Of a stretch of DNA of 64,000 bases, positions 1 to 11,899 are shown piece by piece (the first letter of the stretch is position 1; each line of letters starts with the position of its first letter). The notes beneath the pieces are model-generated. The model did not search any database. It was not told the origin of the DNA and saw nothing but the letters and a program-made list of their open reading frames with translations. The translations under genes and the position numbers were made by a program. Source of the stretch: Cladorhizidae sp. MBARI D1340-BT2 (taxonomy: Eukaryota > Porifera > Demospongiae > Poecilosclerida > Cladorhizidae); contig JAQNBH010000010.1 of NCBI GenBank assembly GCA_028752905.1, positions 19,464,422 through 19,528,421 on the forward strand. Direction: 5' to 3'.

Positions 1-297
1 ACTTTATAATGGACAGGAGCACATGCACCGATTGGCTTTACCATTGAAATAGTACTCGGTCACCCTCACTGTAACGGACACCTCTCAATTCCGGTTAACG
101 GACAGCTCTTAGTGCACCCAAAGCTCATCGTTGTAGAAATAAGCCTCTTAATGGACAGTGGGTGGGGCCAGTACTGATCACGTGCGCATGCCAATTAATA
201 ATTATAATAATAATAAATTTTATGCATGAAACATAATTATTGTGAAATGCAGTAGTCTAAAGTAGGCCTCTTGCTTGGAGAGATGCTGTTATATCTC

Positions 298-708
298 TTA
301 TTCTGTTAACGTAAGGCTGTGGTCCATACAAACGGTAGGTAGCTGAAACCTCAACTCCATATCCCGCTCCTCTGTTGACTCTGCCTCCTCGACCTCAACA
401 AATGCTTTATTGCAGTCTCTCCTCAAGACCTGTGAGATTGTAGAGGCAATGTTGTATACAACATGACCTACAACTTCGGCGTCTTTGATTACGGCCACAG
501 CAGACTGGTCCTCGGCATTATCTGGCACCCGTTTGTGTAGCAGAACTTTCCCAATGTGAGGTATCCACACTTCATGGTGTCCTCTGATATAGGACTGAAT
601 CTCTGTCACACTCAAAGACATTGCACCACCACCAGATCCTCTACTGACAACAGGCTTGGAAGCGATCTCACATGCCAGCCGCACGAACTGCATCAAGGCT
701 ATGCCCAT
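298..708 (-). CDS. HIRAN-domain-like protein, 136 aa
   Basis: This short open frame encodes a protein whose core (about residues 42-105) resembles HIRAN domains. It has a GHHEVWIPHIG lead-in, the stretch VLLHKRVPDNAEDQSAVAV, then VVGHVVYNIASTISQVLRRD, which matches the family pattern R-x-P-x-N-x-x-D-x-x-AVAV followed by VGHV. In known proteins HIRAN domains bind DNA ends or stalled forks, often as part of helicases. Here the domain stands alone with no helicase motifs. The start is uncertain, because a second Met at residue 30 sits just before the conserved part. It lies divergently beside a decayed Tigger transposase, so it may be cargo of that element or a fragment of a host gene. The fold assignment is by motif only. 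Confidence 0.55.
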   Translation of the reverse strand: MGIALMQFVRLACEIASKPVVSRGSGGGAMSLSVTEIQSYIRGHHEVWIPHIGKVLLHKRVPDNAEDQSAVAVIKDAEVVGHVVYNIASTISQVLRRDCNKAFVEVEEAESTEERDMELRFQLPTVCMDHSLTLTE

Positions 709-750
709 CTATCGAACGCGTGCCGGTTTAGCAGCTGCTTCATTCGAGTC

Positions 751-2312
751 ATGGCTTCTTTGAGCAAGCGTAGATACCATCTCTCTTTACAGAAAAAGAT
801 TGAAGGAAGTTGAGAAGAATGCTGGTGTTACTGTACGTTCACTTGGTGAACTCTTCGGCTGTGGAAAGACCCAAATTTCAGATATTTTGAAAAACAAGGA
901 ATCTATTGTCACCTTGTATGAATCAAATGCTTCAAGCTGTTTGTCTCGTACAAACAAGAGATCTCATGTGTCCGAATACTCGGAAGTTAACGACGCTTTA
1001 TATCAATGGTACCTCCTGGCATGCTCAAAGAACATTTACCCCTGTGGGCCCCAGCTTACTGAAAAAGCCAAGCAAATTGCTGTAATCCTGGACAAGGAGT
1101 TTAACGGAAGCAATGGATGGTTGGAAAAGTGGAAGAAGCGATATAACATTGGAAGAGTGACTGTGTGTGGAGAATCAAGTGATGTACAAGGATATACTGT
1201 TGAGTCATGGAAGGAGAGATTGCCCGAGATTTTGAAAAGGAAGATATCTATAACCTATATAGATGAAACAGGATGCTTTTGGAGGGCTCTTCCAGAGCAA
1301 CGATTTGCTGAGAAGGGGAAGAAGTGCAAGAGTGGGAAGAAGTGTAAGCAGAGCGTCACAGTGACTTTCAGAGTGAATGGAGCTGTTGATAAGGAGACTC
1401 CTATTGTAATATATGGCAATCAGAAAACCCCAGGTGTTTTCGAGGCATGGATAAAAATGGTCCACCAGTCAAGTATTATCACCAGAAAAAAGTCTGGATG
1501 ACAGGAGAAATTTTGGAAGCAGTATATTGACCTATTTAAACCGTAAAATGAGCATTAAAAAAAAGATCAATTTTGCTTTTTATGGATATAATGCTGGTTG
1601 CCACCCAGAACATTTAAAAGAAAAATATAATAATAAAAAAAAAAAAATTCTTCCACCAAATACATCATAGCCACTAGACTTGGGGATCATCCAGAACGTC
1701 AAGGTCCATAATCGTCGGCTTCTCCTTCGCTATGTGTTAGCTAAGAATGATGATTGCAGTTGTGCTTCTGAGATAAAGAAGTCTATTAATGTACTAACTT
1801 GGATATCTCAGGCATGGAGTGAATTAAACCAGAAATGATATCTAAGTGCTTCAGAAGTGGTTTGTTCTTAATAGTGAGTTGGATGTGACCAGCTTAAATG
1901 AAGAAGATCCTTTTCAAGGCATTGATGCCAAATTTGCCCTAGGTGCACTCATTTCAAAGACAATGGGCTCCAAGGGTAGTTGTTCACCTGATGAGTATGT
2001 CAATGGAGACAGTGTATGTACCGAGTTTGATGATGATACCTGCTTCTTAGCAAGCCTTTCTGAAAAGTCATCCATTATTGAATGTGAGGAAGCACTTACA
2101 GATGGAGAAGACCTAGACCTACTACCACCTCCCCCCAAATTGAGAGAAGCTATACAATCATTAGAGGAGGTCAAAAACTTTTTGGAAAGCCGTGCATGTT
2201 TTACCGAAGCCTTGAGTAACAGTTCTCTTATTTATAAAGTAGCTTGTCTTCATTCAGTTAATGCCAGACAAAGTACTCTACATTCATACTTCCCTGCCCT
2301 TCACATTGAATA
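751..2312 (+). pseudogene. Decayed pogo/Tigger-type DDE transposase
   Basis: The coding region is broken into several frames but collinear with Tigger/pogo transposases of the Tc1-mariner superfamily. It opens with a CENP-B-type helix-turn-helix (MASLSKRRYHLSLQKKI, frame break near 800, then a stretch with LGELFGCGKTQISDILKNK). A second DNA-binding region containing GWLEKWKKRYNI follows near 1,110-1,150. The first catalytic aspartate is in YIDETGCFWRALPE (about 1,257-1,300). Past the frame end at 1,501, the DNAGCHPE block is visible near 1,585-1,610 and PLDLGIIQN near 1,675-1,695, each in a shifted frame. The C-terminal part (1,846-2,312) is acidic and ends at a stop. A poly-A run at 1,625-1,647 also disrupts the frame. 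These breaks make it inactive. Confidence 0.85.
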
Positions 2313-2486
2313 ACTGCATCAATTTATGTCTACAACTAACAATGTTCATATAATAATATTAGTTATTATGTACACATATATAAAATAATATGCATGTGAT
2401 ATCTACAATTGATGAATGAACTTGATGAATGAACAAACTATCCACGTTCTCCACATATTATAATGATAAAATGAGATTGATGGGAA

Positions 2487-2567
2487 AACCTCTGAATAAG
2501 GGACACCTCCGAATAATAGACAAAAGTCCTCGTCCCAAAGCGTCTGTTATTCAGAGGTTCCACTGTA
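2487..2567. repeat. Probable terminal inverted repeat end of the Tigger-like element
   Basis: Read on the minus strand, the end is CAGTGGAACCTCTGAATAAC preceded by TA, the kind of terminus and TA target expected for Tigger elements. The motif acctctgaataa-like occurs three times within 80 bp: twice in direct orientation (2,488 and about 2,506) and once inverted (about 2,546-2,558). The matching left end is not recognisable in the window. The first 160 bases have several 'taa(t/c)ggaca' motifs that could be its diverged counterpart. Confidence 0.55.
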
Positions 2568-2666
2568 GTTCTGCACCTTATAGATGGCCCATCAACATTA
2601 TAATACACCAATCTTGGTATATATAATTCAGGTTCATAGAGTAAGTTGCAAGTGTAGTGCTCTCAC

Positions 2667-2951
2667 CTAAGACAGTTGCTGTAGAGGTAAGTATTGCCAT
2701 TAAATCCACAATAAACTATCAATGAATAATATTCCATTGGGTTGGATTTCCTCTTGTGCAATTATGAATCTATTGTCAGTTCCTTCAGTTAACGATACTA
2801 TATCTGAAGGAGCTATTGATAAAGTGAAGTCGTACTAATATGAGAAATAATGGCACTGTATAAATGAATATAACATTGTCTACAACACAACATCCTGTCC
2901 GAGTTAACTAGCACCATTAACACCTATGTACCTTCAGAGGAGGACTCCAAC
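2667..2951 (-). pseudogene. Decayed Ig-like domain exon, paralogue of the exon at 29.6 kb
   Basis: The minus strand keeps a good acceptor (tatattag before GTTGGAGTCC) and a donor (CAACTGTCTTAG then gtgaga). It matches the ends of the intact Ig-like exon at 29,643-29,981 (GTTGGACTGCTCC to CAACTGTTTTAG then gtaaga). Inside, recognisable pieces are NRFIIAQEEIQPNG against NRFTLAQVLPQPSA, and a region matching the intact exon's FCVGDIVTFYC, but several stops and indels break the frame. The length is 285 bp against 339 bp. It is a dead exon of another member of the same receptor-like family. Confidence 0.7.
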
Positions 2952-2967
2952 CTAATATACTGGCAGC

Positions 2968-3404
2968 ATAATAATCAACTACTTTCGATAACATCTCTCA
3001 ATGACTACATTAGTGTTGACTATATTGAAGTCATCTTCACTGTGGGTGGCGACTATTTAAGCAGGTGGAGTAGGAAGATACAGAAGTAAAAGGAGGTAGA
3101 ATTTATTTCTGTTTAGCAGATTAAATATAAATATTACCGCCATGTGAAGAATGTTCATGAATATTCATGAAATGTTGTCCTATGTGGGAAAGCAGTGACT
3201 ACCGAGCTATCAATCACTGCTAGTTACTAGCACATGAGACCTAAAAAAATTAGTTTATGCTACATGCTCGGTTGAGATTTACAATATTAATTTTGAAATG
3301 TGAATGACCAAATTGACAGCTGCAACCTTAGCTCTGTCTAAGCACTTCACTACCCAGACAAAATCTGCTCTTGCACTAGTAAAAAACTCCACAGGATCTA
3401 AGGC
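2968..3404. other. Unassigned spacer before the duplicated block
   Basis: No coding frame, RNA gene or repeat is recognised between the decayed Ig exon and the start of homology with block B. The sequence is AT-rich and unremarkable. Confidence 0.4.
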
Positions 3405-5179
3405 TACATACACATATATGCAGCCACTGAGGTTCTCCACAACAACATAGCAACATTAAAGTTACTAAAAGGTTGGTCAATTGCTATATGTTTTGCCTAT
3501 TGACAACAGTGTTATGGAGTGGATATACTGATGCCACAAGTTATGTACAAAATATGTGTTCATATAACTAGTAACTGAAATCACCTACAATCAAACACAA
3601 GGCATTCATTCATAATAGTTTGCTGCTTAGATGTGCAGGGTATTTTAAATATACCATAATACATGACAATGATGAGGCTTATAGAGGAGTCATGAATGTA
3701 ATGCGATATAAACAATATCACAACTAATAATTGTTATAGTAACACAAACACTCCTGAATGCTATAGCTTTAAGTAACACACATTATAAATTATTTATAGA
3801 TTGATAATCAAAGGGAAAATTGATCAAGTTCAGAAGATAGGATATTTTCAGCTGAGTCAGGATGGCCACTTCAATTGCAACATTTTCTTCTCATCTCCTA
3901 TAATAAAATAAGCATTACTTTTACTCAGTGGAAATTCTAAATATTAAATACCCATTAATTTTAGGAAAACATTTAATTATCTAATTTTATTATTATTTCT
4001 AATGAAGATTAGAACATTTAGCCGGAATATTTGGGATGTGAATTAGAATCAATTATCGAGAAATTCATTCTAGTTGACTTTAGTTGTTCTTAATGTCCTA
4101 TTAGATCTGTTTCTGTTGTAATTTTTATTCAACTTCAATCAAGATAGACTTCATTCATCTCCTCCTCCTGAAGTCTAAACTTCAGCATAATAACATCCTC
4201 CATTCTCTGTTCTGGCTACTTATCAACAAAATACATACTCTCTTATAAACACTTGAACCCAGTCTTATATTTTCTGTAATCTTGTTGTTTGACTGCATCA
4301 ACCTTCTAATACCCAAGGTTACATTATTCATATTGGAGTTTGGTTAGAAGAGTGTCCTTGATTTCTGCTTTTAATGTTCAACTAAATAGCTGTGTCCAGC
4401 AGAAGGTAAAGCCACTCAAATGATGACACATTGTCAGTATACTGTGCTTCATGTGTATATGCTTGGATATATATATATACATGTATGTGTGTGTGTGTTT
4501 GTGTGAGTGTTTGTGTATGTATGTATATCTACCCAGTGTTGCATGCTATGCCACCAGAATAGTAGGAAGAAATAATAAGAGACTAGCATAATAGCTATGG
4601 TTTAATACTAGTAGTTGTTTGAAACTTCTGCTGGCATTATTAATTACCGTTATTTAACAATGGAATAATCTTTATAAACTCCCTATAAACTCTCAGTTGA
4701 CAGAGTAGATACAAACTTTTCTCAGTAATCAATTAAAAAAGTGTGCCGAAGAGTAATTTGCAAATGTTGAAAAAGAATGGACTTCCTATTCGTTTTCTAA
4801 ATACATTAAATTCCTGTTAGATACAAGTAACTTATTACACTACGATACGTATTGCGCAGATACCGATTCTAATTTGGTCAGTGTCTTGAGAAAATAGCAA
4901 GTTAGACTGTGCTTTGTGAAGAGAGGGCAAGGTATTAAATAATCCATGCATATTTGGGCTTCAAGGCATAATAACAGTATCAGAGTGTTTTGTTGATCAA
5001 TCTCTGTTAAATGGTAGAACATGGTGGTCTAGGTTTGGATATTTTATTTGTGTCTTCGTATTGGTAGAGATTTTGAGTAGAAAGTAACTTATTCTCTCAG
5101 TAATTTAATTGTTGGGATGATCACATATGTGATATGACATATGTGATATGACATGGAATCTAACAGCTGCCTCTCTTTA

Positions 5180-5345
5180 AGGAAGGGAAGCTTCTTTATG
5201 CATAATTACCACAGCAGATCACCAGGTAGGCTTCTTTACTCTTGACTACTGGAGCAGATCCTCAGGTGGACATTTTTATTTATGCCTACTGCAGCAGATC
5301 CTCAGGTTTCTTTACTTATGACTACTGCAGCAGATCCTCAGATTG
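5180..5345 (+). repeat. Short tandem array, 35-42 bp unit, block A copy
   Basis: About four to five imperfect copies of a unit containing cttctttactcatgactact followed by gcagcagatcctcagg. The equivalent place in block B (55,346-55,662) has about eight copies. Confidence 0.75.
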
Positions 5346-6609
5346 TACGACTTGTTCACCCTGAAAATATTTCAGTATGTAGGTTTAAATTAGATTTTAA
5401 ACTATAACTTTATCAGTGAAGGGGTAGTAGTTTAGACCTCTGGTGGCAGCAGAGAGAGATTAGGTAGAATCTCAGGAAAGATTAGAGACAATACCTAACA
5501 ATTACCAAGTAAAGGTTCTGGGTTCTGTGAGGGATAATTTTTGCACGAGTTATCATTGCTCTATTGTTTGACTGATCAAGTGAAACACAATTCATTAGAT
5601 TCTATTGGTTTCAGGTGTGTCTCTAGAGCTTTACTCAAGTGGTTTCCAAGAAGTTCCTTCCTTGAACTTATGTTCTTCTTAGGACCTAGAAGTTGGAGCT
5701 AATGAAAATATCCATGGTACATAGACCATATATTGAAGAGAAAATACACACATCAAGAGTGTCATTTTAGTGTTGCAATCAAAACCAAATGAATAGAATA
5801 CACCATTTTTTATTGTGTCAAGGTTTGTTCAGCATTCCATTGCTGCTGTCTGTACATCTCTGATAGTGCAATTGAATGTGTGTCTGAAAATTAGACTGAA
5901 ATATGGCAATGTAAATGTTGTTTGCTAATTAAGACTTTAACATTAACATTCTATGCTCTAGTTTAAGGTTCAGGTCAAAAGTAGGTGACTCTGATGATAA
6001 TTTCCTTGTACATGTGTATAATTAAGTGAGGCGAGTTCATATACAGTAGCATAAGTAGACCAATGCTATTTGATGTAGATTGCTTTGATAGTTTTTCCAT
6101 TAACTCATGTGTTTGTGTGATTAAACTGCATTTCTTAATGTTTCATTTGAGTACTGGACATATCATGCTAATATATTATCAGGTAGGGTTGGGAGTTTAG
6201 GCAGTTTGCACATTCCCACCTCATCTGGTGTCATACAATAATATTTTATTCATTGTGAAATGCTATCCGGCATTGCTCTCTCCCATTCACTCCACAATAT
6301 TATTTAGCATTTTTACCAGCAAACATGCACACATCATGATATTCTAGATGAATGGCATGAGCACTATTTCTGTTCAGAATTACTACATCCAATAATAAAT
6401 ACATTCAATAATAAATACAAACTTCAACCATGTATGTTTTAATTCTTATAAAATAATATAGATATTGAATTATGAATTTAACTTGTTAAAACTTACTGAG
6501 ATATTTCTCCTATCACTGTATGTTTGGAACCTGCAAGTATTAAAAGAACTGTATGACAAGTCTACCACTAGAACATCACAGCACCAACATAAGACCAAAC
6601 CATCACAGA

Positions 6610-6784
6610 GAGAATGCATAGTGCTATATAATTGATGAATTGGAATGTAAAAATTTTCCCCCCTCAAAGCCATGGTGGGTTCATAATGTAATTGAAGTGC
6701 TAATTTACATTATGAACCTACCATGGCTTTGAGGAATAAATTTTTTTACATTCCAATTCATCAATTATATAGCATATGCATTCT
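6610..6784. repeat. Near-perfect long palindrome
   Basis: The left arm (about 6,615-6,693) is repeated in inverted orientation at about 6,706-6,784 with a spacer of about 12 bases. Both arms contain ctatataattgatgaattgg and ctcaaagccatgg. Block B lacks it: homology between the blocks stops at 6,605/56,865 and resumes at 7,041/58,961. It is probably a MITE or fold-back element, or a scar from rearrangement. Confidence 0.75.
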
Positions 6785-7499
6785 ATAACCACACAAGCAA
6801 TTACAAGCCAATAAAAAATCTGAGTAATGGTAGGGAGTGGTTCAAAGACTTCTTCAAGGCGCTTGCTTCTTGAAGGTACCTGGCAGGAGGATAAATAGAA
6901 AGTGTATGATATACATATCATTTGAAAGTACATGAATAGGGCTATCTTTTGGTAGCAATATTATGTTCATAGAATTATAAACAAAAATGTTATGATCAGT
7001 TGTATTCGAGGTTACATTTGACCTTTAGTCCCCCCTTAATTCTCATGTTACTATTTGCAGGACATTTCTGACAAGTGTGATCAAGGAAGAAGTCCTACTA
7101 AGAACAAACTGCGACCTACTCATGGACCAACTAGTCCAGAAGTACTTGCAACCTCAGAAAATACAATAAAAATCTCAGGAGAAGGCCAAGGAGGGTGTCC
7201 AGGATTGTATCAACTCGGTGCAGAATAGGACACAGTCCAAGAGAACAGCAGAGAGGAAAGCTGCTGACAAGTAAACAACCAAAGCTTCAGGAACCAAGAT
7301 TACAGCTGTCTTGCTCTCAAACCCAGAGAGGGAGTTTCCCTTTGATAGCTCGCTCTTTGTGGTCAGCAAAAGACTTGCACAAGCTCACCAGGAACCAGAA
7401 GCAGGAAAACTCCAAGATGTACATGCCACAAAAGCCAGAGGAAGAAGAAAACAATTCTCCATAAGGTTCAGCAATGTTCCAACAGGCCCAGAGGGAGGA

Positions 7500-8580
7500 T
7501 CTGATTCCCAAAGATGCTAGGGCTGCAGCCCGAGCAGAAGATTTTTGGTACAGAACAATGGAAGGAGGACTGCTGCTCAAAACAAATGACTCACGAGACA
7601 GGATAGTCATGCCACAAGGAAGGAGAAATGTTATTTTTAGGTAGGCTCATGGCACGGTGATCGCTTGACACTTTGGACAGAGGAATACAACAGAGAAGAT
7701 AGCCACACACTTCTGGTGGCCTGGTGTAACATAAATGCATGAATTCAGTCCATACGGAATACTAGAAGTAGCGATGGATGTTGTTGTTCCACTTTCCTAA
7801 ACTAGGAGATGTAATTCTTGTACTTATGGACTACAACATTAGGTGGTCAGAGGTGAGACACCACTCAGAAAAGTTGATGCAGTGATGGTAGCAGATCTTG
7901 ATTGAACACAGTGCCAGACTGGGTTTGCCAAAAGAGATTTTGATAGATCAGAGCACGAACTTCTATGCACGAATGATGGAACAACTCCACTCACATCTGG
8001 AGGCAGTCCACATCAGAACCTCACCCTATCACCTTCAGATGAACAGGATGGTTGAGAAGTTCAATGACAGCTTAAAAAGCATACTGACCAAATACCTCTT
8101 GGAAGGGATGTTCTTTTAACGTAGATGTTGATGGCATATCATGACACACCTCATGTTACCACAGGATAAATCCCATTTGAAATGTTTTTTTTTTTGGGGA
8201 GAGCCATGAGAAGTTCACTCAGTATCCTAGTAGAGGAATGGAAAGACCTACTGATACTAACCTGTTTAAGTATATTGGTAAGTTGAAAGAAGATCTAGAA
8301 AACATGTCAGAAGTGGTAGCAGACAGGGAGAGTGCAGCCAAAGCAAGGATGAAGAATACATATGATAAACATGCAATGGAAAGAAACTTCCAGGTTGGAG
8401 ACCCTGTTCTCATATTAGTTCCTGGCCTCTCCAGCAAACCCATGTCCAGATAGGAAGGATCATTCCCCGAGTACAAACAGGTCAGACAAGTCTTATATTG
8501 GAAGGATGTTGGGAAACGGGATAAACCAAAGGTCAGGTTGTGTCATGTAAATTATCTTAAGTTATGGAACACCCCAAAGT
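7500..8580 (+). pseudogene. Integrase remnant of the block A retroelement
   Basis: From about 7,590 the frame reads DRIVMPQGRRNVIF, then HFGQ and THFWWPGV, the H-H-C-C zinc-binding region before a retroelement integrase core. The core follows at about 7,890-8,110 with LGLPKEILIDQSTNFYAR and IRTSPYHLQMNRMVEKFN, which keep the second aspartate region (expected DQ-S/G-NF) and the glutamate of D,D-E. At 8,238-8,450 a C-terminal module with YDKHAMERNFQVGDPVLILV is visible, followed near 8,537 by LCHVNYLKLW, the usual end of such integrases. Frames change several times and stops interrupt them. The same region is present in block B (59,500-60,510). Confidence 0.8.
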
Positions 8581-8799
8581 TTTGTCAGTTACAATGGTTG
8601 ACCAAGAGGAAGACAATTTGGACCTGTTACGGTCCAGGAGCACAAGTAAGCAGAGAAAATGGAGATGGATCCGTTGCTGATGGAAGAGCAATGACGGCAA
8701 CTCCAGCAAGTGGTTGGTATGCATTGCTTGGGAGCAACAACAGATCCCCACAGTAGAAGCCAAGCCTGTGTGGATGGCACATTACAGATACACAAAGGC

Positions 8800-10020
8800 A
8801 AAAGAGAGGAGGTTTGTGAGGAACTCAGGCAGATGTTAGAAGGTTGGATCATTGAGGCAGCCACTAGTGAATGAGCAGCACCCATCGTCTTATTAAGGAA
8901 AAAGAATGGCAAGTTATGTGTTTGCATTGGTTACATGCAACTGAACATTGTCATAAGTGCCGAAGAAATCGTGATGCCACACATTGATGATTTGTTGGAT
9001 GATGTTGTTCCAGCAGAGTACATTTCTATCCTAGATCTGACAAAAGGCTTTTACCAAGTCGAGGTGGCACCAGTGGACAGACCTAAGACTACATTCCTGA
9101 CTTTGGTCTGGAAGTACCAATTCAGAAAAATTACATTTGTTCTCAAAGGAGCTCCAGCAACATTCCAGAAATTGATGAACATGATTCTCTATGATTTGCA
9201 TTCATTTTGCAGGGCCTATTTGGATAATGTGGCAATCTTCTCAAAGACATGGGAGGAACATCTCATCCACTTGATCATATTCCGGAAGAAGTTTGAGGCT
9301 GACGGGCTGAAGGAAAATAGCCAAGTAGTACAAGTTGGCAGTCACTGACTGCTCTTTCTTAGGTCACAGAGCAGATACACTCAGATCAAGCCAAGGTCGC
9401 TGCCATGATGGACTACAAGCAACCCAGAAACAAGAAATAAATAAGAGCATTTCTAGGCCTATCTGTTTATTATCATAAGTTTATAACTGGCTACGCTAGT
9501 TAGACTGTTTTCCTAACTGACTCTACCAAGACAGCAGCCCCAAGGCTGATAAACTGGACACCACCAATACTTCAAGCATTTTAAGAGTTAAGGATGTACT
9601 GTCTGAAGAGAAAACCCTCTGGAGCCAAGATCCAGCATGAGAGTATATACTCAAAGTGATGTATCTGACAGGGGTATTGGAGCAGTTTGAGTCAAGCTGA
9701 CCAGGAAGGTCAAGAGCAGGAAGCTGGAACAACAATGGGCCACAGTCAAGAAAGAGTGCCTCACTAGAGTGAATGCAATCAAGCAAATTTACATGTACAT
9801 AATCGGTTCAAAGTTCACTGTGCATACTTGCATACTGACTACAGAAAGCTATCCAATTATTGAAGACATTGAAGGTCAGTGGAAATGGAAGGTAGGTATG
9901 ATGGGCATTGGTACTGCAACCCTACGACTTTACCATCACACATCAATCCAGAAAGATGAACGCCAATGCAGATACTCTCTCGAGACAAAGATGGTCACTC
10001 CCTAACATCAAGGATGAATG
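8800..10020 (+). pseudogene. RT and RNase H remnant downstream of the integrase
   Basis: Starting about 220 bases after the integrase end, frames read GWIIEAAT, APIVLLRKKNGKLCVC and, at 8,935-9,348, an RT segment with LDLTKGFYQVEVAPVDRPKT, GAPATFQKLMN and AYLDNVAIFSKTWEEHL. The YLDN replaces the catalytic Y-x-DD, so one aspartate is lost. From 9,370 come remnants of LGLSVYYHKFITGY and then RNase H: DRGIGAV near 9,668-9,690 and, near 9,917-9,990, PYDFTITHQ and NANADTLSRQRW. All of 8,812-10,378 is absent from block B. Confidence 0.8.
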
Positions 10021-11899
10021 AGATCCTGGAAAAAAGAGCTCAAATCATGACACCCACCTCGCTAAATGGGATGGAAGTAATGTTGTTGGATGCACACACA
10101 AGAAAAGACCACCGTAGAACTGAGATATGGACTCATACCATTTAAACTAAGGTGCTAGGCCACAAGTATCCTACTATGAATCCATTTATAAAACCACTCA
10201 CCATTGATTCATGCTCCACCTCTTATAAGTCACTTCATGTGCTGTATATGTTGTTCTTGGTTAGAAGCTTCTTAAAGTGTTGACCAACCTTTCCTATACG
10301 AGTGAGTATAGAATAAGAGCACTAGCTGGGCTGAACTTCTGTTTCTCAGTCTATGCAACTGTTTGTCATCTATAATTAGGGTCACAACGTCCATGCTCTA
10401 CATGAGAAGGTATATAAAAGCAGTAATAACTGCAATGAACTGTCAGCAAGTCAGATATTTAAGGACATTTTTAGAAATTCCTTGCCATGTGTATCTGAAC
10501 CCCAACTACAAACAGAATTGTGTAGTCGCCTATTCTTCACAATATAAAATTTTATCTTCTCTCTTCCCAAATGGAAGCAACCATCCTACTTTATGTTCTT
10601 CCAGTCCCTTGTGGTCAGTGAAAAAATTGTCAAAAGGTTGAATATTTAGTATATTTGGTCAGAAGCAACTTCTTGAGATCTTAAGCATAAAGTAGGCCAC
10701 ACGGTAAATTTAAAATTTTATCTTCTCTCTTCCCAAATGGAAGCAGCCATCCATTTATGTTCTTTGCAAGGATGCAAAGGAGGTCATTATTTTTTCTACA
10801 TTACATAGACAATCTTTACAACATGATCCTGTAATATAGATGCCATGTCTAGAAAAACTAATAAGTGCTTTAGATGACTATGTTCTGTGTTGTTCAAATG
10901 CACCTCTCTATGGACAGCACTTCAACAAGCTACTATTTCTGCCCATCTATTCAGTTATACAAAGCATAGTTGGCTGTTCTATTTATAGTGGATAATTCTG
11001 TATTGTCAAAACAACATTAGAGGCTGACTGCATCATGTTAGGTATGGACTGGTGTTACCTAAGCAGTTGCAACATCTGATTTTTCAGGAAGTTCATTCCT
11101 ATCATCCTTACGTTCAGCTAACAAAGAATCTAGCTTGTAGTGAGATATAGTGTGCATGTGTGTATCAGATGCTGAGAACATTGTAAAACTGTGCATAGCT
11201 TATCAAGAAGTAAACAGGCCCCTGCTATGGCATCATTAATGGTAGACTTGCCTAGAGCAACAAATCAATAACTTTGCTGCAGACAATTACTTACCTCATT
11301 CTTAATGTAAGAAGTTCACATATGAAAGAATGACACCGCTAACAAACAAATGGAAGTCCTTAGACAACTTTTTATAATGTCAGGATTGACTCTGCAGTTA
11401 GTTTCAAGCTGACAGTTTGTGGTTGACGATTGAAAAATGAATGAAGTGAAATATATCAAGTACATTCAAAACTATCCTGAGCTAGCTGAAGATTCACTCA
11501 GCGCTTCAACAAGCCATGAAAAATTATGACTTACCATTGCAGCGACTTACCATTGCAGCTTGGTAAACAACTTTCCACTTACATTCTGAGTGTATCGTCA
11601 TTTTGCTACTGCAGTGACTCATTGGTCACTGTTCCTAAGTTGAATAACAGAACATAAATCCATCTAATTGTTCCTTAGTTGAAGTTTAGAGTAGTTAAAA
11701 TGAGGCTGGCGAGAAGGCAAAACATTATTATTGAGCTAAAGTTGAAGAATTCTACATGAGCAGGAAGCCACCGTGTGAAACTAACAGTGATTGTGGCAGT
11801 ACAAAAATGTTTCAGTCAACCTTTCCGTGACCACGATTGGCCATAATCACATCAATCTCCTGTGTCCAAGTGCTTATGGAGATAAGACACTTTATAATT

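Larger units (their letters stand above)
7040..10025 (+). mobile_element. Decayed gypsy-type retroelement with integrase before reverse transcriptase
   Basis: Protein remnants in several frames follow the order: integrase zinc-binding region, integrase core, integrase C-terminus, RT, RNase H. This order differs from canonical Ty3/gypsy (RT-RNase H-integrase) and matches that reported for the Gmr1-like clade. No LTRs, primer-binding site or intact gag were found. A gag-like piece for the related copy is at 58,740-58,830 in block B. Stops and frameshifts throughout show it is inactive. Confidence 0.75.
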
